Shown piece by piece: positions 31,418 to 40,401 of a DNA stretch of 64,000 nt. The position numbers were made by a program, and so were the translations under genes. The notes under the pieces were generated by a model. That model saw only the letters and a program-made list of their open reading frames with translations, did not search any database and was not told where the DNA came from. The DNA is from Caldilineaceae bacterium SB0661_bin_32 (GTDB lineage: Bacteria > Chloroflexota > Anaerolineae > Caldilineales > Caldilineaceae): positions 1 through 64,000 of the forward strand of contig VXMH01000102.1 of assembly GCA_009841235.1 (NCBI GenBank). Direction: 5' to 3'. Within the stretch, counting starts at the first letter, position 1; every line of letters begins with the position of its first letter.

Positions 31418-32857
31418 CTACAGTGAAGCCCGTAACGGGCGTGACGCCGTACGGGAATGCAGCGTTTCCCACGCGATCAAAGCCAGGGTAACGCCGACCA
31501 GGACCAAGGCGGCGTAGGAGACGCTCTGGAGCGCCGCGATCTGGGCAGCAGGCGCGGCCTCGGTCACGACGCCGCTGAACTCCGGCCCGGCATTGACCTG
31601 CACGCGGTGCGCCCAGAGGGTACCCAGTACGGCTACGCCGGCGGCGCGTCCCAAGAAGCGTCCAATCGTGTTGGTGCCGCTGGCGATACCGAGGCGTTCG
31701 AGGGGAACCGAGCCCATGACCCCACTGTTTGTAGGCGAATGCGAGATTCCAAAGCCCAGGGCTACAGGCGCGACACGCAGGATGAAATCCAGAGCCGAAC
31801 TTGAGGCATTGAGTGTGCCGACAGTGTAGCAGCCGAGGGCGAGAACAACCAAGCCCACGCCGGCAACCGGGCGGAAGCCGAACCGATCTGTAAGCGCGCC
31901 GGAAACCAGCACGGCCACGCCGAAACAGATCCAGAAGGCAGTCAGGAGCAGGCCAGCAAGCAAGGGCTCAATGAGCATCATGTCCACCAGATAGAAGGGA
32001 AAAAGAAACCACAGGCCCCCAATCGTGATGTTGGTGAGGATCCGTATCGACAGGTTCACATTGAATTGCGGGCTCCTGAACAGGGACAGGTCGAGAAGTG
32101 GTTCCTTTACCCGCGCCTCATTGCGGACAAACTGCCAGAATCCGTAGGCGGAGACGGCGAGCGACCCCAGCATGGCAGGAGAACGGAAGCCAAGGCGGTT
32201 GCCGAAGGTCAGGTAGAACATGAGTGTGAGGAGACCCGTAAACAGCAGGAAAGAGCCTTTCCAGTCGAAACTTTGGCGGCCGGATGGGCGAGACTGCGGC
32301 AGATAGCGCCAGGCCAGTATGAGGCTGATCAGACTGAATGGTTGAGCTACAAAAAAGATCCAGCGCCACGACAGAGCACCAAAGACGAATCCGCCCAAGA
32401 TGGGCCCGAGGATACTGCCGGCCGCAAAGATCGCACCGAAAACACCCAACGCTTTGCCGTGCTCATCAGGTGGGAAGGTCTCGATCACGATGCCATAGTT
32501 CAGAGCGATAGCGAATGCCGCGCCCACTGCTTGCAGCACGCGAAAGAGTAACAGCAGTTCAATTGTTGGCGCGAGACCAGGGAGGATTGAGGTGACCATA
32601 AAGGCGATTGTGCCGCCGAGGAAGACAGGTCGCTTGCCAAACATATCCCCCAACCGCCCTGCGACAGGCATCACTGACGTCTGGACAAGTGTGTACGAGA
32701 GGAGCACCCATTGACCCGTGGCGAAGTTGATTCCGAATTCGCGAACGATATCGGGCAGAACGACGGCTGCGGAGTTGAAAATAAGCGAGGCCATAAGGAT
32801 GACGCCGGCCAGTGCGACCAGAATCTTCCATTTGTGGTCGTTTGAAGTCGTTTCCAA
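31418..32857 (-). CDS. DHA2-family MFS exporter, copy 3
   Basis: The 479-residue transporter, the most diverged of the three, has about 14 membrane segments, motif A GRLGDMFGKRPVFLGG, motif C AGSILGPILGGFVFG and the MGSVPLERLG loop. A TTG start at 32857 is preceded by AGAGGA at good spacing, with no usable ATG nearby upstream. It follows the FG-GAP lipoprotein gene by 43 bp, so transcription may run from the sugar-importer side into the transporters. The divergence from copies 1 and 2 suggests a different substrate or an earlier duplication. The substrate is unknown. Confidence 0.9.
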   Translation of the reverse strand: METTSNDHKWKILVALAGVILMASLIFNSAAVVLPDIVREFGINFATGQWVLLSYTLVQTSVMPVAGRLGDMFGKRPVFLGGTIAFMVTSILPGLAPTIELLLLFRVLQAVGAAFAIALNYGIVIETFPPDEHGKALGVFGAIFAAGSILGPILGGFVFGALSWRWIFFVAQPFSLISLILAWRYLPQSRPSGRQSFDWKGSFLLFTGLLTLMFYLTFGNRLGFRSPAMLGSLAVSAYGFWQFVRNEARVKEPLLDLSLFRSPQFNVNLSIRILTNITIGGLWFLFPFYLVDMMLIEPLLAGLLLTAFWICFGVAVLVSGALTDRFGFRPVAGVGLVVLALGCYTVGTLNASSSALDFILRVAPVALGFGISHSPTNSGVMGSVPLERLGIASGTNTIGRFLGRAAGVAVLGTLWAHRVQVNAGPEFSGVVTEAAPAAQIAALQSVSYAALVLVGVTLALIAWETLHSRTASRPLRASL

Positions 32858-32900
32858 GGAAGGTTCCTCTGTTTTCGAGGGAGGAGATGGTCCAGGCAGC

Positions 32901-34676
32901 TCAGGGCTGGGAGGCGTCGGCCGGGGCGGGCAGTTCCGTTCGGGCGGCGAGGCGGGTGATAGTCAGTAAACTGCCTGGCTGGAGGGCCCGTACATCTATT
33001 AGCGAGAGGACGCGGTCCGGCCAGCGCACTTCCAGCGCGATGATGCTGCTTTCGCGGGGAAATCCAAAGTGTTGACGGGCGCTGCGGCCGGACAGGTAGC
33101 CGCCTGCGGCGTGGACGCTGCGGCGGTAGATGCCGGTCGTGGTATGGAGGAGCAGTTCGGCGCCCAGCGCGCGGGTGTTGCCGCTGCCGGGGTGGCGCAG
33201 ATCGACAAGCAGGGACTGGCCGCTGCAGAGCCGGTTCTCAAACATTTGGGACGGGGAACGCAGGTTGTTTATCAGGACATCCAGGTCGCCGTCGCCGTCG
33301 AAGTCGGCCATGCTCATGCTGCGGCCGCCGGCGGTGCTGTTGAGCTTCCATTCGGGCGCGGGGGTGAAGCGGCTGCCGCCGTCGTTGCGATAGGCCTGGT
33401 TTTCTTCTACGAGCTCATCGCCGGGCAGGTGACGGAAGATCTCCATGGCTGTCATGCCGTTGACGACGTACAGATCGAGCAGGCCGTCCTGGTCGATGTC
33501 GCCAAACTGGGCGGACCAGCTCCAGCCGCTGAAGGGGATGCGCCAGGCCTCGGCCTGGTCGGACCATGCATCGCCCTGGCGTTCCTGGAGGACGTTGGCC
33601 ATGACCTGGGGGGCGTCGTCCGGGCTGGGCGGTGGCATAGTCTCCATTACGGGCAGCCACTGACGCATGATTTCCGGTTCTTCGGAGTAGGGGTGCATGT
33701 CGGCGGCGAACAACTCCAGTTGGCCGTCGTTGTCGATGTCGCCGGTGTCGAAGCTCATGGTGCTGAAGGTCGTCGTGGCGAAGGGTTCGGTTGCGAGCCA
33801 GCTGCCGTCGCGCTGGCCGAGGAAGACGGCGTCGCGCAGATCAAAGTCGTTGCCCACGAGGATGTCGAGGCGGCGGTCGCCGTTCAGGTCCTGGAGTTGC
33901 AGCGCCAGTCCCTGGGCACGGGACGCGAGGCGGGTTGGCAGGAAACGTCCGTTGTCATTTTCGTAGATGAAGACGCCGTTCTGATTGGTTGCGTCCAATG
34001 CTCTGCGTCCCATCTGCTTTTCCAGCGAGGCGTCGTAGGAGGCTGTTACCAGGTCGAGGTCGCCGTCCACGTCGAGGTCACCCCATTGCAGGGAATATGC
34101 GAACCCGCGGACTCCCTGAAGACGGAGTGGCTCCTGCTCGCTGGTGAAGGGCATGGCAGGTTCTTCGGCGCCGCGATTATGCCAGTAGAGAGGGATCCCG
34201 GCGCGGCTGGCGGCGGAGATGTCGAGCCAGCCGTCGCCGTCTACGTCGACGAGCGCGAGCCCGCGCAGGCTGCCGTCGAGCAGGAGCTGGGGGCGGAAGT
34301 TCCAGTTGCCTTCGTTCCAGAAGATCTGGTTGGGGCCGAGCAGATTGGCGAGGACGAAATCTTCGTCGCCGTCGTTGTCGAGGTCGCCGACGGCGAGGCC
34401 GGCGCCGTTGCTGGTGAAGTAGGTGACGCGTTCGAAGGCGGTGCCGGTAACGTGGGGTAGTTCATGTTCGACGAAGCTGCCGGTGCAGGGACGCGACTGC
34501 GCGCCGGACTGCGTCGCGGAGCCGGCATGGCGATTCAAAGGGTGTACTGTGACGCTGGTTGTGTGCGACAGCGCACTGTAGGAAGTCGAGCCGTGCAAGT
34601 TGCCGTAGTCGAAACTGGCTGAACAGGCGCAAAGGAGAAGCGCTGGGACAAGAATGACAGGAAGGAAAGTGCGCAT
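32901..34676 (-). CDS. CRTAC1-like FG-GAP/VCBS repeat lipoprotein
   Basis: The 591-residue extracellular protein has an N-terminal lipobox-like LLLCAC (cysteine near 19), so it is likely lipid-anchored. A seven-bladed integrin-type propeller follows, built of VCBS/FG-GAP repeats with DxDxDG calcium sites (for example DLDNDGDEDF, DVDGDGWLDI, DINNDG-like DIDNDGQLEL, DIDQDGLLDL, DFDGDGDLDV). It ends with an ASPIC/UnbV domain (about 500-575) rich in Gly and aromatic residues (LHTTTGIYRRSVHAAGGYL). Such proteins bind calcium, other proteins or carbohydrates at the surface. It sits directly downstream of the sugar ABC permeases (18-bp gap), so a role in capturing a polymer or glycan for that importer is plausible. 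No enzyme motif is present. Confidence 0.88.
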   Translation of the reverse strand: MRTFLPVILVPALLLCACSASFDYGNLHGSTSYSALSHTTSVTVHPLNRHAGSATQSGAQSRPCTGSFVEHELPHVTGTAFERVTYFTSNGAGLAVGDLDNDGDEDFVLANLLGPNQIFWNEGNWNFRPQLLLDGSLRGLALVDVDGDGWLDISAASRAGIPLYWHNRGAEEPAMPFTSEQEPLRLQGVRGFAYSLQWGDLDVDGDLDLVTASYDASLEKQMGRRALDATNQNGVFIYENDNGRFLPTRLASRAQGLALQLQDLNGDRRLDILVGNDFDLRDAVFLGQRDGSWLATEPFATTTFSTMSFDTGDIDNDGQLELFAADMHPYSEEPEIMRQWLPVMETMPPPSPDDAPQVMANVLQERQGDAWSDQAEAWRIPFSGWSWSAQFGDIDQDGLLDLYVVNGMTAMEIFRHLPGDELVEENQAYRNDGGSRFTPAPEWKLNSTAGGRSMSMADFDGDGDLDVLINNLRSPSQMFENRLCSGQSLLVDLRHPGSGNTRALGAELLLHTTTGIYRRSVHAAGGYLSGRSARQHFGFPRESSIIALEVRWPDRVLSLIDVRALQPGSLLTITRLAARTELPAPADASQP

Positions 34677-34694
34677 GTTGGCCGCCCTGACAAC

Positions 34695-35609
34695 CTATCC
34701 CTTCATTCCCGTCAGCGAGATACCTTCGATGAAAGTACGCTGGGCGAAGAAGAAAGTTACGATGATTGGAAGGGCGACAAGTGTGCTCACGGCCATCAGG
34801 TAGGGGATGCCGTTGCTGAAATTTCCGACGTCGTTGGCACGTCGCGACAGTTGTTCGATTCCCAAAGCCAAGGGGTAGCGATTTTCGTCGCGCAGGTAGA
34901 TCAGCGGACCCAGATAGTCGTTCCAGGCCCATAGGAATCGGAAGAGGGCGACGACGGCCAAGGCCGGTTTGGTGAGCGGGAGGATGATGCGAAAGAGAAT
35001 GCCAAACTCGCTGGCGCCGTCGATGCGGGCGGCGTCTGAAAGTTCCTCGGGAAGGGTCATGAAGAACTGACGCAGCAGGAATACGATGTATGGATGGCTG
35101 AACAGGGCGGGTACAACCAGAGGGCGGTAGGTGTCGAGCCAGCCCAGCCACTTGAATGTGATAAAGAGGGGGACCATGGTCACTGCCCAAGGCAGCATCA
35201 TGGTCATTACCACGAGCCAGAAGATGGTATCCCGCCCCGGCCAGCGGATGCGAGAAAAACCGTAGGCAACGATAGTGGATGAGAGTACCGTAAAGGCAAC
35301 GGCAGGTACGGTATAGAAGACAACCGAATTGACGGCGTACTGTGTAAAGGGAAGGATTTGCCAGCCGTTGATGAAGTTTTCCGGATGGACAGGAAAGGGC
35401 AAGAGGATCGGGGGCATGGTGTAGACTTGCGAGTCCACTTTTAACGCCGAACTGATCATCCAGTAAAGAGGAAAGGCGAAGCTGAGGGTGAGGGGGATCA
35501 GCACGGCATACTTGAAGACTTCAAGCAGGACAGTCTGCCAGCGATTGCCTGTGTCACGGTAATGGCGCGGAACAGGCCTCGTTGTGCTCTCCGATGCGAT
35601 AGTGGTCAT
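34695..35609 (-). CDS. Sugar ABC transporter permease (MalG-type)
   Basis: The 304-residue inner-membrane permease has about six membrane segments. The EAA loop DAARIDGASEFGILFRIILP near residues 196-215 contacts the ATPase. Length and the C-terminal type (ending in EGISLTGMKG) match MalG/UgpE-like proteins of the CUT1 sugar group. The ATG overlaps the stop of the preceding permease by 4 bases (ATGA), and a GGGGGTGAG ribosome site lies upstream, so it is translated together with its partner. No ATPase gene is found in this operon; many CUT1 importers use a shared MsmX-like ATPase encoded elsewhere. Confidence 0.94.
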   Translation of the reverse strand: MTTIASESTTRPVPRHYRDTGNRWQTVLLEVFKYAVLIPLTLSFAFPLYWMISSALKVDSQVYTMPPILLPFPVHPENFINGWQILPFTQYAVNSVVFYTVPAVAFTVLSSTIVAYGFSRIRWPGRDTIFWLVVMTMMLPWAVTMVPLFITFKWLGWLDTYRPLVVPALFSHPYIVFLLRQFFMTLPEELSDAARIDGASEFGILFRIILPLTKPALAVVALFRFLWAWNDYLGPLIYLRDENRYPLALGIEQLSRRANDVGNFSNGIPYLMAVSTLVALPIIVTFFFAQRTFIEGISLTGMKG

Positions 35610-36523
35610 TTCTCACCCCCGTAATAGACCCAGCGGGCCGAGGACTTGAAAATGATGAGTGAGAATACGACGATAATGAGGAACAAAATCCAGGCCAAGG
35701 CGGAAGCCTTTCCCATTCTCAGATATTCAAAGGCGTTGCGATAGAGATGGATCAGATAGAACTCTGTCGAGTTCATGGGGCCGCCCTCGGTAAGAAGCCA
35801 GGGGACGGTAAACTCCTGGAATGCGACAATGAGCCCCATAATCAGATTAAAAAGGATGATGGGGGAGGTCAATGGAATCGTGACATTGCGAAACCTGTGC
35901 CACAGATTGGCCCCGTCCACGGTCGCGGCCTCGTAGAGGGAGCGGGGGACATCCTGCAGTGCAGCCAGGAAAATAACTACGGCAGCCCCCTGTGCCCATA
36001 TCGCTACAAGGATCAGCGAGGGCTTGGCCCAGCCCGGGTTGGAGAGAAAAGGGATGATGGGCAGGCCGAAATAGCGAAGTACACCGTTGACGGCGCCATA
36101 TTGAACGTTCATCAGGAACTGCCACACCATCGCCGATGCCACCGCGGGAACAATGGACGGGACGTAGATCACGCTGCGGAAGAAGGAGCGGGCAACGATC
36201 CTGGAGTTCAACATATTGGCAATAATGAAAGCCGCGCCGACACCAAAGGGAACGCTGAGCCCCACGTAGAAGAGCGTGTTGTACATCACGTTCCAGAAAT
36301 GTGGATCGTCAAAGAAAAGGGTCAGGTAGTTTTTTGCTCCAAGAAAGACGGGCGGTCGTAACAGGTCATAGCGGGTGAGGCTGTAGTAAAGGGAAGACAA
36401 AAGAGGATAGATCGTAAAGAGAAGAAAACCCAGTGCCCAAGGTGAGACGAACAGAAGTCCCAGACGCAGGTTGCGCCACTCCTGGGGTGTGTAACGACTG
36501 ACCTTTTCCGTGCTGGCTGCCAT
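35606..36523 (-). CDS. Sugar ABC transporter permease (MalF-type)
   Basis: The 305-residue permease has six predicted membrane segments, of which the first lies at about 29-50. The EAA loop is EAATVDGANLWHRFRNVTIP. The short N-terminus and single early loop place it with UgpA/MalF-like CUT1 proteins lacking the long MalF periplasmic loop. An AAGGA site precedes ATG 36523. It lies between the binding-protein gene (70-bp gap) and the MalG-type gene (4-base overlap). Together they import an oligosaccharide or sugar-like substrate. The substrate cannot be told from sequence. Confidence 0.94.
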   Translation of the reverse strand: MAASTEKVSRYTPQEWRNLRLGLLFVSPWALGFLLFTIYPLLSSLYYSLTRYDLLRPPVFLGAKNYLTLFFDDPHFWNVMYNTLFYVGLSVPFGVGAAFIIANMLNSRIVARSFFRSVIYVPSIVPAVASAMVWQFLMNVQYGAVNGVLRYFGLPIIPFLSNPGWAKPSLILVAIWAQGAAVVIFLAALQDVPRSLYEAATVDGANLWHRFRNVTIPLTSPIILFNLIMGLIVAFQEFTVPWLLTEGGPMNSTEFYLIHLYRNAFEYLRMGKASALAWILFLIIVVFSLIIFKSSARWVYYGGEK

Positions 36524-36593
36524 ACGGGATTCCTTCTCTTTTCCAAGCGTTCAGCGGCCAGACCTGTTGGGTCTGGCCGCCAAGCTGTGAGAG

Positions 36594-37949
36594 TTAGAGA
36601 CCTTGGGCTTCCCACTCGTCTTCGGCGCGTTTCTGCAACTCTGTCACTGCCTCTTGGGGGGTAATCAAGTCACGGTAGACCTGCTCGCGAAGATCCCAAA
36701 GTTGCGTATTAACGAACCAGTGGATCGGCGAACGACGTCCCACGATCCAGTCGGTCACTTCCTCGATGTTGTCAATGTAGAAACGCAGTCCGGGGAAGGT
36801 GTCTGCATCGATCGTGGGCAACCATGACTGGATGCCCATAATCCAGCCGACTTCATGGAAAATGATATTGAGCGGCTCTTCGGTGTGGAGGAATTCGGCA
36901 ACTTTGAATATTCCATCCGGGTTTTTGCCGTCGCGGTAGATCTGTACCATATGGGGACCGGTAGCCATGATCTTTGCGCCCTCGCGGAAGGCGGGTACGG
37001 GCGCCCAAGTGGCCCGATTGTGGACAGCCACCTCCGGCTTCTGGATTGTAGTCTCGCCAGCGTGCCAGTATCCTTCAATAATCATGGATTGGACTTCGGC
37101 GTTGAAGGCTGCCCCCCAAGTGCCCTGCCCCTCGACGGAACGGAGCCCGGCGAAGTTGTCGGGGCCAATGAAGCGGAAGAATTCGGCCTGCGTTTCGATG
37201 CCCTGGGCCATCAACTCGTGGTCAAGGTGGAAGGTCTGTTCTTCGTCATTCCACCAGGTGTGACCATAAGAGGTAGCGATGAAGTCGGGTTCACCGGCCA
37301 TGGCGTCAATGGGGTCAAGACCGATGCGGAGGACGTTACCGCCGTCGTCAAACTGTGAGAGCTCCTTGTGCCATTCCATGACGCCTTCCCATGTCAACGG
37401 TGGGTCGTCGGGGTCGAGGCCGGCCTCTTCAACGTGCTGGGCATTGTAGTTCAACCCATACCAGAGGAATGACTCGATGGAAGGTACGCCGATGAGATCG
37501 GCGCCGTAGAATCCTCCCTGCCAGACGGCGTCGACCACTTCGTTCGGGTCGATGATCTCACTGGAGTCCACCATATCGTTGACCGGTAGACAAACGCCGC
37601 GGGACCAGAGGCCGGGATAGTCCATGTTGGAGCCGCCATCCGGAGGATCTCCGGCTGCCAGCGCGGTCAGGACGGCCTCATTGTTGGTACTGCCGCGATA
37701 GTCCAAGGTTGTGTTTTCGCCGATATGCGCCTTAAAGCTTTCGAGCTGGGAGATTGACTCCACAGCGGGGTCAAGATTGCCCCAGGCATACCACCAGGAG
37801 ATGGTCTGGGGTTCGGCGGCCATGGTGTCATTGCCTTCTGAGGCTGCTGGGGCAGGGCCGGGTGCAGCGCAGGCGGCCAGAGCGGCGGAGCCGGCAACGA
37901 GGCCGCTTGTGCGCAGGAAATCTCTGCGGCTAATGCTTTGCATTGTCAT
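36594..37949 (-). CDS. Extracellular sugar-binding lipoprotein (SBP family 1)
   Basis: The 451-residue periplasmic or surface-bound solute receptor has an N-terminus with a Tat-like SRRDFLRTSG motif (8-17), followed by a lipobox LAAC (Cys near 27). It may therefore be exported folded and then lipidated. The mature part has the two-lobed SBP_bac_1 form, beginning with TISWWYAWGNLDP. Several Trp/Tyr residues fit sugar stacking. A double start (MTM) is preceded by GGAGGGAG. It is the first gene of the importer operon and precedes both permeases. No transcriptional regulator is adjacent. Either carbohydrate or a polyol-like ligand would fit. Confidence 0.93.
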   Translation of the reverse strand: MTMQSISRRDFLRTSGLVAGSAALAACAAPGPAPAASEGNDTMAAEPQTISWWYAWGNLDPAVESISQLESFKAHIGENTTLDYRGSTNNEAVLTALAAGDPPDGGSNMDYPGLWSRGVCLPVNDMVDSSEIIDPNEVVDAVWQGGFYGADLIGVPSIESFLWYGLNYNAQHVEEAGLDPDDPPLTWEGVMEWHKELSQFDDGGNVLRIGLDPIDAMAGEPDFIATSYGHTWWNDEEQTFHLDHELMAQGIETQAEFFRFIGPDNFAGLRSVEGQGTWGAAFNAEVQSMIIEGYWHAGETTIQKPEVAVHNRATWAPVPAFREGAKIMATGPHMVQIYRDGKNPDGIFKVAEFLHTEEPLNIIFHEVGWIMGIQSWLPTIDADTFPGLRFYIDNIEEVTDWIVGRRSPIHWFVNTQLWDLREQVYRDLITPQEAVTELQKRAEDEWEAQGL

Positions 37950-38558
37950 TCAATCTCCCTCCATGAGTTGGATTGTTGAGTAACTCTTCTATGTTTATTG
38001 CTAGAGCTGGAATGCTTTGAGTCAACAGCAAACGCTGCTCTCTCTGTCAGGTCGAAGCAAGCAAACCGTCCATGGGAGGCATTCATTCTGCTGCAGGTTT
38101 TCCGGTTTGCAGAACGCGTCCCATACGCTTGTCCGCCGCAGTGTGCAGGGGATACACGATTGAGCACGGCGGTCAGAGAGTTTCCTGGGCAGGTGGTGCA
38201 CCTCTGGTGTTGAATGTGAGATGCGTTTGGCAGCCAGGCGATGCTATTTCCAAGGGATTATATCAGACGGCGACTCGGTAGCGAAAAATCTGACTTGCTT
38301 TTGGGCAACTACGTCCAGGGTCGCAAGCCAATATTGCCTGCAAAGGGCGCCCGCCGCGGGCAGTCCTACCTGATTTGGGCAGCGTGCGCACGTGCCCTTG
38401 CGCTCGTATGCAGAACTGTGCGGCAAGGCTGTTTCACAGCGGTGGAGATCGGCTATAGAATAGTGGCCTGAGATAAATATAGCAGGACATCTTGAGGCCG
38501 GAACCGATCTTGGCCCGACTGTCAGTCCGACTCGATTATTCAAGGGGGCGGCAATTCC
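37950..38558. other. 609-bp divergent intergenic region
   Basis: No gene is recognised. The region separates the sugar-importer operon (minus) from the PfkB kinase (plus). On the minus strand a TTGACT at 38025-38020 could be a -35 box for the binding-protein gene, but the -10 partner about 17 bp away is poor. On the plus strand the kinase promoter at 38433 is good. The long spacing suggests regulatory sites, yet no clear operator palindrome was found. Confidence 0.5.
38433..38461 (+). promoter_or_regulatory. Sigma-70-like promoter for the PfkB kinase
   Basis: The -35 box ttcaca (38433-38438, 5 of 6 consensus) and the -10 box tagaat (38456-38461, 5 of 6) have a 17-bp spacer. It lies 97 bp before the ATG at 38559. 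Confidence 0.55.
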
Positions 38559-39533
38559 ATGTTTATCGTTATCGGGACGTGCACCGTTGATCTTTTTGTT
38601 TCCAATCTGGCGGCGATGCCACGCAGCGAGGGGGATGAGTTCACGGTTGACAGTCTCGTCTTTCACGACGACCCATTGAGGACTTCTCTGGGTGGTAACG
38701 GGGCCAATTCGGCCTACGCACTGGCGCGTTTGGGGGCGGAAGCGAATCTGGTTGGGGGCTTGGGCGAGGATCATCTGGGCGATTGGATGGCATCGCAACT
38801 GAGAGACGCGAGAGTCGATATGAGGTGCGTCAAGAGATACCCCGGGATGGGCACTGCGACAACGCTCATTCTCAGCGACAGGGAGCAGAATCGACTTGCC
38901 TTTCACCACGAGGGCGCCAACAGGGCGGTTGACGGTAGCTCCGTCGACAGCGCTCTCGTTCGCAGTTCTGACATGTTGCTGCTGACGAGCTACTCGATCA
39001 TGCCGGGTCTGCGTCCTCACGGGGCTGTCGAACTGTTCCGGGCGGCGCGGCGAAGCGGCACTCGCACTGCAGTAGACATCGGTCCGGCTATCGGCGAGCC
39101 GGCACTGCTGGAGGAGTTGCGTCCGCTATTGGCTTGCACAGATTACTTCATTTGCAACGAGCACGAATTAGCGGTCTGTACTGGTGGGGCCGAGCTGACG
39201 ACCGGGATGGCCGCGGTACTGGAGGGCGGGGCAGGATGTGTGGTAATCAAACGGGGGGCGGAAGGTGCTGTGGTACTGGAAAGGAATGGGAGTGCGACAA
39301 GGTCAAAGGGCGGTCCGACATTTGTGCCCGGATTCTCGGTCGAGGTTCAGACTACTGTCGGCGCGGGGGATTCCTTCAATGCCGGATTTCTGATGGCGGT
39401 ACATGAGGGAGCCACTGCTGAGCAGGCGGCGCGCTTTGCTAACGCGGTGGCGGCCACTGTCGTTTCTTCACCCGACCGACCGTTGGTTGCACTTTCGCGA
39501 GAGGCTGTTAGTCGCCTGAAAGAACAGTCATAG
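38559..39533 (+). CDS. PfkB/ribokinase-family carbohydrate kinase
   Basis: The 324-residue kinase transfers phosphate from ATP to a sugar or nucleoside hydroxyl. The N-terminal substrate-binding glycines are in SLGGNGANSAYALARLGA (43-60), and the C-terminal signature TTVGAGDSFNAGF holds the catalytic base Asp271 and the anion hole. An oxyanion and ATP loop follows LEGGAGCVVIKRGAEG. The start is typical of the family (MFIVIGTCTVDLFV). The 3' end overlaps the convergent MBL gene by 26 bp. The neighbour across the divergent promoter region is a sugar importer, so it may phosphorylate the imported sugar. Ribose, fructose or nucleoside substrates cannot be separated by eye. Confidence 0.93.
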   Translation: MFIVIGTCTVDLFVSNLAAMPRSEGDEFTVDSLVFHDDPLRTSLGGNGANSAYALARLGAEANLVGGLGEDHLGDWMASQLRDARVDMRCVKRYPGMGTATTLILSDREQNRLAFHHEGANRAVDGSSVDSALVRSSDMLLLTSYSIMPGLRPHGAVELFRAARRSGTRTAVDIGPAIGEPALLEELRPLLACTDYFICNEHELAVCTGGAELTTGMAAVLEGGAGCVVIKRGAEGAVVLERNGSATRSKGGPTFVPGFSVEVQTTVGAGDSFNAGFLMAVHEGATAEQAARFANAVAATVVSSPDRPLVALSREAVSRLKEQS

Positions 39534-40392
39534 CGCCGACAGCCGACTTTTCGACGGTACAACGTTCCCCGGCCTGCAGCACGCGCACAGGCTGCTCCAG
39601 CGCGTCCGCGGCTGCTCTAAAGGTATCGGGGGACGCGGTGTTGAAGGTAAACATCTCGTAGTGGCAGGGGATCACCAGCTTTGCGTTGATGGCGCAGGCG
39701 AGTGTGGCGGCTTCGATTCCGTTGAGATTGCCTGCCACTCTCCGCTCCGGTTTGCTACCGTTTACAGGCAGGATGGCAATATCAACGTTGAAAGGTGTCA
39801 GCTTCTCCACCAGTCCGCTGTAATGGACCGTGTCCCCGCTGTGATAGACCGTCCACGGGCCGAAGCTGGTCACATAACCTAGAAACCTGCACCTTCCCGC
39901 TTCATCCCTTTCCAACTCTTCGTGTGCGGCGGCGATGCCGTGAAAGCGGAATACGCCGGCATCTCTGAAGTCTCCGTCGTCCAGACCCACAGGCCAGTCG
40001 CGGCCGCAGGCCAGTCGACCGGCTACGAACGCCCGGTTGGCCTCCGGTATTACGAACTGAAGGTCAGGGTTTGCTGCCTTCAGGGGGCCGAGCGTTTCAC
40101 CATCCAAGTGATCGGTGTGGTTGTGGCTGGATGTGACCACATCGACAAAACTGAGGCGTTCGGGCGCGACGACCCTTTCGGTCATGCGGACGTGGGGCTT
40201 GTCGGTGGCGGCGTATTTCCTGGTGAGGGAATCGGAGAGGTACGGATCGAAGAGCAGGAAGCTGCTCTGCCACTTCAGCAGGAAGCCACTCTGGCCGAGC
40301 CACCAGATGTGCAGGACGCGTTCGCTTCCGGTTGCATTCTGCACATCCTGGAGGAAGGCCTCTCCCTGAAGAAAGGGTTTGATCAGTGACAT
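39508..40392 (-). CDS. MBL-fold metallo-hydrolase
   Basis: The 294-residue hydrolase has the metallo-beta-lactamase fold. The zinc motif HxHxDH is His90-Asn-His92-Thr-Asp94-His95 (SHNHTDHLD), with further ligands near YHSGDTVHY (the Asp) and IPCHYEMF (the His). It resembles the UlaG/YtnP-type hydrolases that open lactones, phosphodiesters or N-acyl amides. The gene starts 9 bp after the Gfo/Idh/MocA stop and is therefore co-transcribed with it, while its 3' end overlaps the PfkB gene on the opposite strand by 26 bp. The substrate is unknown; a sugar lactone would match its oxidoreductase neighbour. Confidence 0.88.
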   Translation of the reverse strand: MSLIKPFLQGEAFLQDVQNATGSERVLHIWWLGQSGFLLKWQSSFLLFDPYLSDSLTRKYAATDKPHVRMTERVVAPERLSFVDVVTSSHNHTDHLDGETLGPLKAANPDLQFVIPEANRAFVAGRLACGRDWPVGLDDGDFRDAGVFRFHGIAAAHEELERDEAGRCRFLGYVTSFGPWTVYHSGDTVHYSGLVEKLTPFNVDIAILPVNGSKPERRVAGNLNGIEAATLACAINAKLVIPCHYEMFTFNTASPDTFRAAADALEQPVRVLQAGERCTVEKSAVGAMTVLSGD

Positions 40393-40401
40393 CGGAAGGT
40401 A

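Noticed and set aside
33069..34460. A 463-codon plus-strand frame rich in Val, Ala and Gly
   Set aside because: It lies fully antisense to the FG-GAP lipoprotein; the composition is the complement of repeated DxDxDG codons, not a real repeat protein.
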